DNA of 64,000 bases, taken from positions 423,174-487,173 of the forward strand of contig JAUQWZ010000006.1 in the NCBI GenBank assembly GCA_030834905.1. The letters run 5' to 3'. A program made the translations under genes and the position numbers. Positions 8,316 to 17,478 of the stretch are shown here, piece after piece (position 1 is the first letter of the stretch; each line of letters begins with the position of its first letter). The DNA comes from Aggregatilineales bacterium (lineage in GTDB: Bacteria > Chloroflexota > Anaerolineae > Aggregatilineales > Phototrophicaceae). The notes below the pieces were generated by a model that was not told the origin of the DNA, did not search any database, and worked only from the letters and a program-made list of their open reading frames with translations.

Positions 8316-8927
8316 TTGTTTCACGAAACCACAGGCATTCTGCATACGATCATGTCGCGCCGTTCGATTCGGCATTACCGACCTGATTCGGTGCCGCGTG
8401 ATCTGGTCGAAACGCTGTTGACTGCCGCGACCTGGGCGCCCTCGGCGCACAATCGTCAGCCGTGGCGCTTCTGCGTGGTCGGGCAGGCGGCGGTGAAGGA
8501 ACGGCTGGCGCGGGCAATGAGCGCCCGGCTGAGAAGCGATCTCGAAGCCGACGGCACGCCGGAAGCCATGATTGCCGCCGATACCGGACGTTCCTATGCG
8601 CGGCTTACATCCGCGCCCCTGCTTATCGTCCTGTGTCTGAGCATGACTGATATGGATACTTACCCGGACGCACGCCGGGCGAACAATGAATATCTGATGG
8701 CGGCGCAGAGTACGGCGATGGCGGCGCAGAACCTGCTGCTGGCGGCGCACGATCTGGGCTTGGGCGCGTGCTGGATGTGCGCGCCGCTGTTCTGCCCTGA
8801 TACCGTACAAACCGCCCTCGATCTGCCGGATGACTGGCAGCCTCAGGCGCTGCTGACGCTGGGGTATCCGGCGGAAACGCGCGAAAAAGCCCGACAGCCT
8901 TTGGAAAAGAGTATCCTGTGGCGCTGA
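8316..8927 (+). CDS. Stand-alone FbiB-C-like nitroreductase (candidate dehydro-F420-0 reductase)
   Basis: 203-residue nitroreductase-fold flavoprotein. The FMN phosphate-binding SRRSIRHYRPDSVP and the AATWAPSAHNRQPWRF motif are clear, and LGLGACWM sits in the second flavin site. In mycobacteria the same domain is the C-terminal half of FbiB and reduces dehydro-F420-0 with FMNH2. Here it is a separate gene between cofE and cofD, overlapping cofD by 10 bp, so the same role is likely by context. The TTG start is preceded by AGAGGA at 5-9 bases. Other nitroreductase functions cannot be excluded. Confidence 0.8.
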   Translation: MFHETTGILHTIMSRRSIRHYRPDSVPRDLVETLLTAATWAPSAHNRQPWRFCVVGQAAVKERLARAMSARLRSDLEADGTPEAMIAADTGRSYARLTSAPLLIVLCLSMTDMDTYPDARRANNEYLMAAQSTAMAAQNLLLAAHDLGLGACWMCAPLFCPDTVQTALDLPDDWQPQALLTLGYPAETREKARQPLEKSILWR

Positions 8928-9847
8928 AGAATATTGTCGTCCTGGTCGGCGGTGTGGGCGGGGTGAAGCTGGCGCATGGTCTGGCGCAGATTCTGCCGCC
9001 TGAAAACCTGACTGTGATTGTCAATACGGGTGACGATTTCTGGCATTACGGTCTGCGCGTTTGCCCGGATCTTGATACGGTCATGTACACGCTCGCCGGG
9101 CTGGTCGATAAGACCAACGGCTGGGGCATCGCCGACGACAGCCGCGCGATGCTGGCGGCGCTGCGGCGCTATGGCGAAGACCCGTGGTTTGGGCTTGGCG
9201 ATCAGGATCTTGCCACCCACCTGCTGCGCACCCAGATGCTGCACGCCGGTCAGCGCCTCTCGGAAGTCACCGCCGCGCTGACCAGTCGATTGGGCATCCT
9301 GCATCCGGTGCTGCCGATGACCGACGCGCCGGTTCGGACGATGCTGGATACAGTCGAATATGGCGAACTGGAATTTCAGACCTATTTTGTGCGTTACCGC
9401 TGGCAGCCGACGGTCAAATCAATCCGTCTCGACTGCATCGAACAGGCATCGGTCAGTCCCGAAGCGCGGGCAGCGCTGGAACGCGCCGATGCGATCCTCA
9501 TCGGACCCTCCAATCCGTGGCTTTCAATCGCGCCTATTCTGGCAGTTCCTGGCATGAGCCAGCTTATCCTCAGCCGGAATGTGCCGCGCGTGGCGGTCAG
9601 CCCAATTGTGCAGGGACAGGCAGTGAAAGGTCCCGCAGCCAAGCTAATGGCGGAGTTGAACTACGACGTCTCCGCCCAGGCAGTCGGCGAGTATTATGGG
9701 GACATCATCACAGGTTTTGTATATGATGAGCGCGATACGGCTCTGAACCTCAACCACAAACAAGTTACATCCTTTGATACAATTATGATAAGGGATGAGG
9801 ATCGAGTTGTATTGGCGCGAAAAATATTACATTGGATTGAGGAGTAA
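8918..9847 (+). CDS. cofD: 2-phospho-L-lactate (or phosphoenolpyruvyl) transferase CofD
   Basis: 309 residues. It transfers the phospholactyl/enolpyruvyl moiety from the GDP- (or GPP-) activated donor to Fo, giving F420-0 or dehydro-F420-0. Strong family signatures are VVLVGGVGGVKLAHGL (nucleotide site), IVNTGDDFWHYGLRVCPDLD (substrate site), LGDQDLATHLLRT and IGPSNPWLSIAPIL. The GTG start at 8918 lies inside the end of the nitroreductase gene. The length fits FbiA/CofD. It is followed by cofC, as in many F420 loci. Confidence 0.95.
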   Translation: MALKNIVVLVGGVGGVKLAHGLAQILPPENLTVIVNTGDDFWHYGLRVCPDLDTVMYTLAGLVDKTNGWGIADDSRAMLAALRRYGEDPWFGLGDQDLATHLLRTQMLHAGQRLSEVTAALTSRLGILHPVLPMTDAPVRTMLDTVEYGELEFQTYFVRYRWQPTVKSIRLDCIEQASVSPEARAALERADAILIGPSNPWLSIAPILAVPGMSQLILSRNVPRVAVSPIVQGQAVKGPAAKLMAELNYDVSAQAVGEYYGDIITGFVYDERDTALNLNHKQVTSFDTIMIRDEDRVVLARKILHWIEE

Positions 9848-9854
9848 AGTTAGC

Positions 9855-10499
9855 ATGAGTGTTTGGGTCATCATTCCGGTGAAGCCGCTAGTGCGGGCGA
9901 AAAGCCGCCTGTCACCCCTGCTCGCGCCTGAGCAGCGGATGCAGCTTGCCGAGAATCTGCTTCGCCACGTCATTGCTACGGCGCGTTCTGTGCCTGAAAT
10001 TGCCGGAACGCTCGTCATCAGCCGAGACTCAAAAGCACTGGCTATTGCTCGTGAAAGCGGCGCTCACACAGTTCAGGAAAGTGGAACGCCGGAACTCAAC
10101 AATGCCCTCATGCGCGCCACCTCGGTGGTGCGCGGCTGGCGCAGCGCGGCGGTGCTGGTGCTGCCCGCCGATCTTCCCCTGCTTCAGCCGCACGATGTGC
10201 GAGGCGTGCTTGACCTGGGGCAGGACGAGAACACGGTGGTCATCGCCACCGACGAGCGCGGGGACGGCACCAATGCCCTGCTCATCCGCCCTCCGGGGTT
10301 GATTCCCTATGCTTATGGTCCGGGCAGCTTCCAGCGGCACATGGCGCTGGCACGCGAGGCGGGCGCAACCGTCCGCGTCTACCAGTCGGAACAGCTTATG
10401 CTCGACATCGACATGCCCGACGATCTCGAAAATTACTACCGGATTTCGGGTGACGGGGCGCATTTGCTGTCGCCGCCCGAAAAAACGCCGGAGCGTTGA
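9855..10499 (+). CDS. cofC: 2-phospho-L-lactate guanylyltransferase CofC
   Basis: 214 residues, nucleotidyltransferase (MobA-like) fold. It activates 2-phospholactate or phosphoenolpyruvate with GTP for CofD. Motifs: WVIIPVKPLVRAKSRL (GTP site), LPADLPLLQPHDV (metal-binding Asp), DERGDGTNALLIRPP and YGPGSFQRH. The ATG at 9855 has GGAG 11-14 bases upstream. The open frame extends to 9795 inside cofD, but the extra residues do not fit the family. It sits 7 bases after cofD, which implies one transcript. fbiC/cofGH, which make Fo, are not in this window. Confidence 0.93.
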   Translation: MSVWVIIPVKPLVRAKSRLSPLLAPEQRMQLAENLLRHVIATARSVPEIAGTLVISRDSKALAIARESGAHTVQESGTPELNNALMRATSVVRGWRSAAVLVLPADLPLLQPHDVRGVLDLGQDENTVVIATDERGDGTNALLIRPPGLIPYAYGPGSFQRHMALAREAGATVRVYQSEQLMLDIDMPDDLENYYRISGDGAHLLSPPEKTPER

Positions 10500-10676
10500 G
10501 ACAGAACGCTTCACGCAGCGATGCGGCGCAGCCTTAGCTGGCAATAGAGAAAGGCGCAAAGTGGGATTCTTTCGGGAATCTGCTCTGCGTCTTTGCGTTA
10601 GATTCTTTTCCTTCACCGCCACTCCACGTTACAATAGCGCGTCACTATGTAATTCATCTTCTCTGGAGTATTCGTC

Positions 10677-11684
10677 ATGGCAGACCGTGTTGCCCTCTAC
10701 TTGCAGGACGCACACCCGCTGCAGGACGCCATCCGTTACGTACAGTACGCGGAATCGCGCGGCTTTGAAGCCGTCTGGCAGGCGGAAAGCCGCCTCGTCC
10801 GCGACGCCGTTGTGCCGATGGCAGCCTTCGCCGCCACTACCAGCCGCATCAAAATCGGGTCGGGCGTCATCAATAACTGGACGCGCAACCCCGCCGTCAT
10901 CGCGGCAACCTTTCTGACACTGGACGATCTCGCCCCTGACCGCATCATCTGCGGCATTGGCGCGTGGTGGGATCCGCTGGCTTCAAAAGTCGGCATCAAC
11001 CGTACCAAGCCGCTGCTGGCAATGCGTGAGGTCGTGACGGTGGTGCGCGATCTGCTGCACCGCAAGCGGGTCACCTTTCACGGTGAGTTCGTCAACCTGA
11101 CCGATGTAGAGCTTGATGTGGTGCATGGGCGCAAAGAACCGCGCAACGTGCCGATCTACATCGGCGCGACCGGACCGCAGATGATGGCGCTGACCGGCGA
11201 AATCGCCGACGGCGCGGTGCTGAACTACCTCGTCTCGCCAAAGTACAACGAAGGCGCGCTCGAACAGTTGGAAATTGGCGCGCGCAAAGCCGGGCGCAGC
11301 CTGGACGAAATCGACCGCCCGCAGTTGGTCGTCTGCTCGGTGGATAATGACCGCAAGAAGGCGCTCGACGGCGCGCGCAAGCTGGTGACGCAGTATCTCG
11401 GTCAGCAGCCGCACATCATGAAAGCCAGCGGCGTGAAGCAGGAACTGCTCGACGAAATCGCCCAGGTGCTGACCTGGCCCGCAACCGAGGAACAGATCGA
11501 ACAGGCGATGCGCCTCGTGCCCGACGACGTGGTGCAGATGATCACCGCCAGCGGCACGCCAGAGGAAGTTCGGGCGAAGGTGCGCGAATACGTGCAGTAC
11601 GGCGCAACCTGCCCTATTCTGTACCCATTAGGTGATGATGTTCGGCTGATGATCGATACCTTTGCGAATGGCTATTCAAATTAG
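10677..11684 (+). CDS. F420-dependent LLM-class (luciferase-like) oxidoreductase
   Basis: 335 residues, TIM-barrel of the luciferase-like monooxygenase superfamily in the methylene-tetrahydromethanopterin reductase branch. Visible elements are the N-terminal strand [76 protein letters not shown] and [29 protein letters not shown], which form the F420 pocket in relatives. It stands 177 bp behind cofC, so the coenzyme is supplied by neighbours. The natural substrate is unknown; these enzymes act on alcohols, sugar phosphates or methylene-folate-like compounds. A TACAAT box ~45 bases upstream suggests its own promoter. Confidence 0.82.
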   Translation: MADRVALYLQDAHPLQDAIRYVQYAESRGFEAVWQAESRLVRDAVVPMAAFAATTSRIKIGSGVINNWTRNPAVIAATFLTLDDLAPDRIICGIGAWWDPLASKVGINRTKPLLAMREVVTVVRDLLHRKRVTFHGEFVNLTDVELDVVHGRKEPRNVPIYIGATGPQMMALTGEIADGAVLNYLVSPKYNEGALEQLEIGARKAGRSLDEIDRPQLVVCSVDNDRKKALDGARKLVTQYLGQQPHIMKASGVKQELLDEIAQVLTWPATEEQIEQAMRLVPDDVVQMITASGTPEEVRAKVREYVQYGATCPILYPLGDDVRLMIDTFANGYSN

Positions 11685-11752
11685 GGAGTCTGCCAGCGGC
11701 TGTTTTGGCTGCATGGGTTGCGATAACTGCCGACCGATGGCTGTGGATGGCT

Positions 11753-14356
11753 ATGACGCGACAGAATGACATGGCGGGCGTCTCGCGGAGACGCTCGCTG
11801 CTTATCTGGGGGCTGCTGTGCGCGCTGGCAGGTGCCGTGTTCCTGACCTACGTCGCAGCCAGCATGGCGGCGGGCAGCGGCGAGCCAGTCCTGCCGCTGG
11901 ATGATGCCTACATCCATTTTCAGTACGCCCGCGCCATCGCCGAAGGCTACCCTTACCACTACAACCCCGGCTTGCCCGCGACCAGCGGCGCGACCAGTTT
12001 TCTCTATCCCTTCGTGCTGGCGCTCGGTTATCCGCTGGGATTCCAGGGGATGAATCTGGCGCTGTGGGCGATGGGCGGTGGCGCGGTGGCGCTGGCGCTG
12101 TCCGGCTGGTTCATCTACCGGCTGGGGAGGTTGTTCAGCGCCGCAGTGTGGCTCGCTGTGCTGGTGGCTGTGGGTTTTATGCTGAACGGCGCGACTGCCT
12201 GGCACTATATGAGTGGGATGGAAACGGGTTTGACCGTCCTGTTCACGCTCTATACCGTCTACGCCCTTGCCAGCGAAGACTACTGGCACACCATCGCTGG
12301 CGCAACCCTGATGGCGCTGATCCGTCCCGAAGGGGCGATTCTGACGCTGCTGGCAGTTGGCGCGACCATCTGGCGCGAGCGCAGCGTCATTCGCCGGGCA
12401 ATGACCCGCCGCAATATCAATGACGCAGGGGCGCAGGGCGCTGCGCCCCTGCTACAAACCCAATCCAATGATGCAGCGCCACGCCCCTTCCCGCGCCCCG
12501 ACTGGACGTGGCTGTGCCTGCTGATTCCGGTGCTGGCGATTGGCATCCAGCCGCTGGTCAATCTGCTGATGACCGGATCGGCGGTTGCATCGGGCAACGC
12601 CGCCAAATCGCTGTTTGGCATCATCCCGCCCGATCTGCCGGTCATCATCGGGCGCGTGTGGGACAATTTTGTCGGCATGTGGTGGGGCTTTTTCAGCGGC
12701 AGTGCCTCGCCGGTCAGCGTTGGCGCGGCAACTATGCTGCTGGCGGCAGTTGGCATCGAGGCGCTGCTATCCAGGCGGCAGTTTCGCGCCACAGCGCTGG
12801 TGATTGTCGCCACGCTGCTGCTGGCGACGGCAGCCATCAGCACACTCGATACGGCGGGCTGGCACTTTAAGCGCTACCAGATGCCGGTCATGACGCTGCT
12901 GTTGGTGCTGGCAGTTCCCGGCGTGACGCTCACCCGCTGGCAGTCGCCCCGCTGGAAGCGCTTCAATACTGCCCTGCTCCTGCTCATGATGGCGGCATAC
13001 GCACTCTCGTTTCCGAGCTTTCTCGGCTATTACAGTCTGAACGCCGGTTACGTTGCCGCCCAGCCGCTGCCAATGGCGCGCTGGATCAACCAGCATACCC
13101 CGCCCGAAGCAGTCGTCGCCGTCCATGATACCGGGTCACTGCGCTACATCGGCGGGCGCACCACAGTCGATATGGTCGGGCTGACGACGCCGGGTGCGGC
13201 GGAAGCCTGGCGCAACGGTCCCGGCTCGGTGGCGGAATTCCTGGAGCGTCAGCGCCCCGACTACATCGCCTCATACGGCGACGGTCACGGCTATGGGCTG
13301 GGCTATCTTGAGGACACCGGTTTATACGCCGAAGCGCTGGCAACCTACACCATCGCGCTCGATCCGCAGTACAACGTGGCGCTGGCGGCATCGAAACAGG
13401 GCATCTATCGCCCGCAGTGGGCGGCGGCGGATCGCGCCTACGATCCGCTGATGCTGCCCCGCGTCACTGGCTATCTGGACGGCATGTCGGTCTATGACGA
13501 AATTGACGTTGCCGATGTCTACTCCGAGCATGTCCATAATTACCGCTGGCGCAACGACGAGCCATCCGGCAGCTTTCCCACTGAGGTCTACCAGTTTCCC
13601 TATATCGGCTGCACGACCGGCGAAGACTGTATCGTGATGGACGGCGGGCGGCGCATCAACGGCGAGGAACGCTTCACCCTCAGCGCCAGGGCAGGACAGG
13701 ATCTGATCCTGGTCACGCGGCTGCACCCGGCAAACGCGGGCAGCTTCGACGTATTTGCCAACGACGTGCTGATCAACGACCGCGTGGTTCCGGCGGTTCC
13801 CGGCGGCTGGCTCGACGTGGCGACCTACATTCCGGGCGAACTGGTCACCGAGAGCCTTCGGATTCATATCGTACCCCGGTCGGCAGGGAATTTTTACATG
13901 CCCTATCATCACTGGGCGTATCAGGGCGCGGCGTACACGCCCGAAATACCTTCCGGCGAGTTATTATCCACCTTTCAGGATGACGCGATTGAACTCTACG
14001 ACTTCACCGCAGCCCTATCCAGCAGCGACGACGGCACGCGCCAGCTTAACCTGAGCTGGGTGTGGGCGACCAACGGCAGCGCCCAGGGCGATTACCACGT
14101 CTTCGTTCATCTGCTCGGCAGCGACGGCGTGACCGCCGCCCAGGCGGATACCCGCCCCGGTCAGGGGACGCTGCCGCCCGGCAACTGGCTGCCGGGTTCA
14201 TTCAGCGAATCCATCCAAATTAACGTTACCGAGTTACCACCAGGGCTTTACCAGATCGCGCTTGGCTTGTACGATCCGGTTACCAATGAGCGTCTCATTC
14301 CGGCAGGCGGTGACGAAGCCAATCGCCTGATTGTCGATACAATAGAGATTGAATGA
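11753..14356 (+). CDS. Large multi-pass membrane protein, GT-C glycosyltransferase-like
   Basis: About 867 residues. Around ten hydrophobic helices occupy residues ~12-440; the rest is a soluble, probably extracytoplasmic region with two beta-rich parts. The first loop holds LPLDDAYIHFQYARAIAEG, the D-D-x-Y/F-I motif that starts the catalytic loop of GT-C enzymes using polyprenyl-phosphate sugars. HDTGSLRYIGGR near the middle matches similar Chloroflexota proteins. A cell-envelope glycosylation role is inferred. The start is uncertain: ATG 11753 and ATG 11771 are both possible. The cytoplasmic loop after helix ~6 contains a 28-base GC-rich palindrome (12425-12452), suggesting insertion of a repeat element in frame. 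The 3' end overlaps the frame of the next gene. Confidence 0.7.
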   Translation: MTRQNDMAGVSRRRSLLIWGLLCALAGAVFLTYVAASMAAGSGEPVLPLDDAYIHFQYARAIAEGYPYHYNPGLPATSGATSFLYPFVLALGYPLGFQGMNLALWAMGGGAVALALSGWFIYRLGRLFSAAVWLAVLVAVGFMLNGATAWHYMSGMETGLTVLFTLYTVYALASEDYWHTIAGATLMALIRPEGAILTLLAVGATIWRERSVIRRAMTRRNINDAGAQGAAPLLQTQSNDAAPRPFPRPDWTWLCLLIPVLAIGIQPLVNLLMTGSAVASGNAAKSLFGIIPPDLPVIIGRVWDNFVGMWWGFFSGSASPVSVGAATMLLAAVGIEALLSRRQFRATALVIVATLLLATAAISTLDTAGWHFKRYQMPVMTLLLVLAVPGVTLTRWQSPRWKRFNTALLLLMMAAYALSFPSFLGYYSLNAGYVAAQPLPMARWINQHTPPEAVVAVHDTGSLRYIGGRTTVDMVGLTTPGAAEAWRNGPGSVAEFLERQRPDYIASYGDGHGYGLGYLEDTGLYAEALATYTIALDPQYNVALAASKQGIYRPQWAAADRAYDPLMLPRVTGYLDGMSVYDEIDVADVYSEHVHNYRWRNDEPSGSFPTEVYQFPYIGCTTGEDCIVMDGGRRINGEERFTLSARAGQDLILVTRLHPANAGSFDVFANDVLINDRVVPAVPGGWLDVATYIPGELVTESLRIHIVPRSAGNFYMPYHHWAYQGAAYTPEIPSGELLSTFQDDAIELYDFTAALSSSDDGTRQLNLSWVWATNGSAQGDYHVFVHLLGSDGVTAAQADTRPGQGTLPPGNWLPGSFSESIQINVTELPPGLYQIALGLYDPVTNERLIPAGGDEANRLIVDTIEIE
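12425..12452. repeat. GCAGGGGCGCAG palindrome inside the GT-C-like coding region
   Basis: 12-bp perfect arms (GCAGGGGCGCAG / CTGCGCCCCTGC) around GGCG. Read as protein it yields low-complexity Gly/Ala/Pro in a cytoplasmic loop. It resembles the intergenic AGGGGCG-headed hairpins at 19745 and 35605. Confidence 0.7.
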
Positions 14357-14399
14357 ACGGACTGGCAGACAGACGAAAATCACTCAGAATAGGCTGAAC

Positions 14400-15239
14400 A
14401 TGGACGATACACGGGCGGTGTACGAAGCGCTGTTAGCGGCGCAAACAGACGGCGAAGCGGTCGCGCTGGCGACCATCATTGGCGCGCAGGGGTCGGTGCC
14501 GCGCCACGAAGGCAGCAAGCTGCTGGTGCGGGCAGACCGCTCGTTCGTCGGCACTGTTGGCGGCGGCAAGCTGGAAGCGCTGGTCATTGACGAGGCGCTG
14601 GTGGCGCTGGCAGAAGGCAAAACGCGCACCGCAGTCTACTCGCTCAACGATATCGCGGCGGGCGATCCGGGTGTCTGCGGCGGAACGGTGCAGATCTTCA
14701 TCGAGCCGGTGGGACTGCTGCCAACGCTGCTGGTCATCGGCGGCGGGCACGTCGGCAAGGCGCTGGCGGAACTCGGCAAATGGGCTGGCTGGCGCGTCAT
14801 TCTATCCGATGATCGCCCCGATTATTGCAGCCCGGAATATGTCGCCGGACTCGATGGTTACGTCGTCTGCAAGCCCGGCGAAATCAGTGACCATGTGCCG
14901 ATCACGTCCAGCACCTATATCGCGGCGGTCACGCGCGGGCTGCCGGTAGATATTCACCTCATCCCGGCGCTGCTCAAGACCGATGCCCGTTATATCGGCA
15001 TCATCGGCAGCCGCCGCCGCTGGGCGCTGACCGAGAAGGCGCTGCATGACGACTATGGCTTTACAGCAGAGGATTTAACGCGCATTCACGCGCCCATCGG
15101 CTTGGAATTGCAGGCGGAAACGCCCAAAGAGATCGCTATCAGCATTCTGGCGGAAATCGTCATGGTGCGGCGCGGCGGCACCGGCGCGCCGATGCGCCAG
15201 CAGCACGCCAGCAGCGCCCAAACGCAGCCGCATTTGTGA
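14400..15239 (+). CDS. xdhC: XdhC/CoxI-family molybdenum hydroxylase maturation factor
   Basis: 279 residues. XdhC-type proteins bind molybdenum cofactor, support its sulfuration and insert it into xanthine/CO dehydrogenase-type enzymes. The N-terminal domain shows VALATIIGAQGSVPRHEGSKLLV and FVGTVGGGKLEALVIDEA; the C-terminal Rossmann-like domain shows LLVIGGGHVGKALAELGKWAGWRV, DDRPDYC and ARYIGIIGSRRRW, then LTRIHAPIGLELQAETPKEIAISILAEIV. ATG 14400 fits the family start better than the upstream ATG at 14349 inside the preceding gene. The enzyme subunits it probably serves are encoded 0.8-5 kb downstream. Confidence 0.93.
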   Translation: MDDTRAVYEALLAAQTDGEAVALATIIGAQGSVPRHEGSKLLVRADRSFVGTVGGGKLEALVIDEALVALAEGKTRTAVYSLNDIAAGDPGVCGGTVQIFIEPVGLLPTLLVIGGGHVGKALAELGKWAGWRVILSDDRPDYCSPEYVAGLDGYVVCKPGEISDHVPITSSTYIAAVTRGLPVDIHLIPALLKTDARYIGIIGSRRRWALTEKALHDDYGFTAEDLTRIHAPIGLELQAETPKEIAISILAEIVMVRRGGTGAPMRQQHASSAQTQPHL

Positions 15240-15291
15240 AGCTCCGGGGCAGGTCGGATCGCATTGAGGCAGCCTGCGTCCAAGCCTGCTG

Positions 15292-15297
15292 TATAAT
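15292..15297 (+). promoter_or_regulatory. -10 box (TATAAT) before the metallophosphatase gene
   Basis: A perfect TATAAT lies 31 bases before the GTG start in the 89-bp gap. No convincing -35 is visible at standard spacing. Confidence 0.35.
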
Positions 15298-15328
15298 AAT
15301 CTGAATCGTTTTAGAGTCGGATCATGGC

Positions 15329-15967
15329 GTGAAAATATTGTGTGTAAGTGATACGGTTGTCACTCAGATGGAAAACGCGGCGCATCTCAGGCGGCGCTAT
15401 CACGACGTTGACCTGATTGTGAGCTGTGGTGATATGCCCGCCGTCTATCTCGAATTTATCACTTCGGTCCTCAACGTACCTCTGTTTTACGTGCGCGGCA
15501 ACCACGATACCGGCTATTCCGAGCGCCCGCCCGGCGGTGAAAATCTGCATCGCCGCGTCCTTGAATATCAGGGGCTGACATTTGCCGGTCTTGAAGGATC
15601 GATAAGATATAACAACAGCCCGGTACAGTACACCGATGCCGAAATGTGGTGGTATGTCGTTAAGATGGGGCTGCCGCTGCGCCTGCGGCGGGCGCAAAAG
15701 GGCTATGGGGTCGATATTCTGGTCACGCACAACCCGGCGAAAGGCATCCACGATCTGCCGGATCGTCCCCATCAGGGATTCAGCGCCCTGCTCAAATTCA
15801 TGGAATGGTATCGCCCACGCTATATGATTCACGGTCATGTGCATACTTACGATAATCGCGTTATCACAGAAACCCAGTATCTGGATACCTGCGTGATGAA
15901 TATCAACCCGGTCACGCTGCTGGAAGTGGAACCAGTTCAGGCAGAGGCAGAGAGCGCCAATGCGTGA
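15329..15967 (+). CDS. Calcineurin-like metallophosphoesterase
   Basis: 212 residues with a dimetal phosphoesterase core: CVSDTVV (first-metal Asp 8; the usual D-x-H is D-x-V), SCGDMP (residues 33-37), YVRGNHD (54-60), LVTHNP and IHGHVH near the C-terminus. The loop GGENLHRRVLEYQGLTFAGLEGSIRYN is typical of a family of Chloroflexota/Actinobacteria phosphatases in which the His-to-Val change is common. The substrate is unknown. The start is GTG; an overlapping ATG at 15324 is out of frame. It is placed between xdhC and the dehydrogenase subunits, but involvement in that pathway is not shown by sequence. Confidence 0.85.
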   Translation: MKILCVSDTVVTQMENAAHLRRRYHDVDLIVSCGDMPAVYLEFITSVLNVPLFYVRGNHDTGYSERPPGGENLHRRVLEYQGLTFAGLEGSIRYNNSPVQYTDAEMWWYVVKMGLPLRLRRAQKGYGVDILVTHNPAKGIHDLPDRPHQGFSALLKFMEWYRPRYMIHGHVHTYDNRVITETQYLDTCVMNINPVTLLEVEPVQAEAESANA

Positions 15968-16041
15968 TCATTGAATATTCAACAGGATTTAACAGTCTAT
16001 GACTGTTGTTTGCGGCATAATGGTGAAAACGAGCGAAAACT

Positions 16042-17478
16042 ATGTGGACTGCTTACTACTCCGTCACAACCGTTTCTGAAGCGCTGCACCTGCTGGCGGA
16101 ATACCAGCAGCGCGCGCGTATTATCGCCGGCGGAACGGATATTATCCTCGAACTGGAGCGCGGGCTGCGCCCGAATGTCGAGGTACTGATCGATATTTCG
16201 CGCGTGCCCGGACTCGATCAGATCAGCCTGAAGGGCGATTCTATCGCGCTGGGACCGCTGGTGATGCACAACCACGTCGTCGGCAGCCCACTGGCAGTAC
16301 AGCGTGCGCTGCCGCTGGCACAGGCGTGCTGGGAAGTGGGCGCGCCGCAGATCCGCAACCGGGGGACGGTGGCAGGTAATCTGATCACCGCTTCACCGGC
16401 GAACGACACTATCACGCCGCTGCGGGCGCTCGGCGCGCAGGTGACGCTGAGTTCGCTCGAAGGCGAGCGGACAGTACCCCTTACTGCCTTTTACACCGGC
16501 GTGCGGCGCACGCTCATGCGCCCCGACGAACTGCTCACGTCGATTTCCTTTCCGGCGCTCGCGCCAAACGAGCGCGGCATCTTCCTGAAGCTCGGTCTGC
16601 GCCGGGCGCAGGCGATCTCGGTCGTCAACGCGGCGGTCATCCTGCGCTTTGACGGTGATGTGGTCACCCGCGCGACGATTACGCTCGGCAGCGTCGCCCC
16701 GACCATCATCAACGCCGCCATCGCCGAACAGGCGCTGGTTGGAAAAGCGCTGACGCCAGAAACCATCGCCGAAGCCGCCCGGCTTGCCGCCGCCGCGCCA
16801 TCCCCGATTGACGACGTGCGCAGCACCGCCGAATACCGCACCGAAATGGTGCGCGTGCTCGTCTCGCGGGCACTCAAGGCGCTGGCTGCGAATACCCAGG
16901 CAGCCGCTTTTCCGGCTGATCCGGCGATGCTCTGGGGCGAGAATCGCGCCCATATCACGCATCCGCTTCCGGCGATGATCAAGCACGATACGGCGGTGCC
17001 AATCGAGACGACCATTAACGGCGTCAGGAAGACCATCACCACCGGACAGCACAAAACGCTGCTGCGGCTGCTGCGTGAAGACGCCGGGATGATCGGCACC
17101 AAAGAAGGCTGCGCCGAGGGCGAATGCGGCGCGTGTACCGTCCTTCTCGACGGCGCGGCGGTGATGGCGTGTATGGTCGCCGCGCCGCGCGCTCACGGCG
17201 CGGAAATTGTCACGGTCGAAGGGCTGCGCCAGCAGGACAACGGCGCTGACGGGCAGCTTCACCCCATTCAGGAAGCCTTCATTGACCGCGCGGCGGTACA
17301 GTGCGGCTACTGCACGCCGGGTTTCCTGGTCGCCGGGGCACAGCTTCTGGCGGAACACCCCCAGCCCACCACCACCCAGGTTGAACAGAGCATCACCGGC
17401 AACTTATGCCGCTGCACTGGCTATTATCAGATTGTTCAGGCATTCATCGACGCGAGTAAGAAGCAGGAGGTCTCATGA
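16042..17478 (+). CDS. Fused FAD-binding and [2Fe-2S] subunit of a xanthine/CO dehydrogenase-type enzyme
   Basis: 478 residues. Residues 1-285 are the CoxM/XdhB FAD domain: RIIAGGTDIILELE (A29-D33 region), QIRNRGTVAGNLITASPANDTI and the C-terminal alpha-beta CODH-like part. Residues ~320-475 are the CoxS/XdhA ferredoxin-like domain: plant-type [2Fe-2S] cysteines C357, C362 and C365 in GCAEGECGACTVL, plus the second cluster C421/C424 (QCGYCTPGF) and C456/C458 (NLCRCTGYY). Electrons pass Mo to 2Fe-2S to FAD. These are normally separate genes or, in eukaryotic XDH, ordered FeS-FAD; here the order is FAD-FeS. It ends in a 4-bp overlap (ATGA) with the next gene. Confidence 0.92.
   Translation: MWTAYYSVTTVSEALHLLAEYQQRARIIAGGTDIILELERGLRPNVEVLIDISRVPGLDQISLKGDSIALGPLVMHNHVVGSPLAVQRALPLAQACWEVGAPQIRNRGTVAGNLITASPANDTITPLRALGAQVTLSSLEGERTVPLTAFYTGVRRTLMRPDELLTSISFPALAPNERGIFLKLGLRRAQAISVVNAAVILRFDGDVVTRATITLGSVAPTIINAAIAEQALVGKALTPETIAEAARLAAAAPSPIDDVRSTAEYRTEMVRVLVSRALKALAANTQAAAFPADPAMLWGENRAHITHPLPAMIKHDTAVPIETTINGVRKTITTGQHKTLLRLLREDAGMIGTKEGCAEGECGACTVLLDGAAVMACMVAAPRAHGAEIVTVEGLRQQDNGADGQLHPIQEAFIDRAAVQCGYCTPGFLVAGAQLLAEHPQPTTTQVEQSITGNLCRCTGYYQIVQAFIDASKKQEVS

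Noticed and set aside
10500..10676. Possible riboswitch or small RNA between cofC and the F420 oxidoreductase
   Set aside because: Only a weak GATTC/GAATC stem is present, with no recognisable aptamer pattern.
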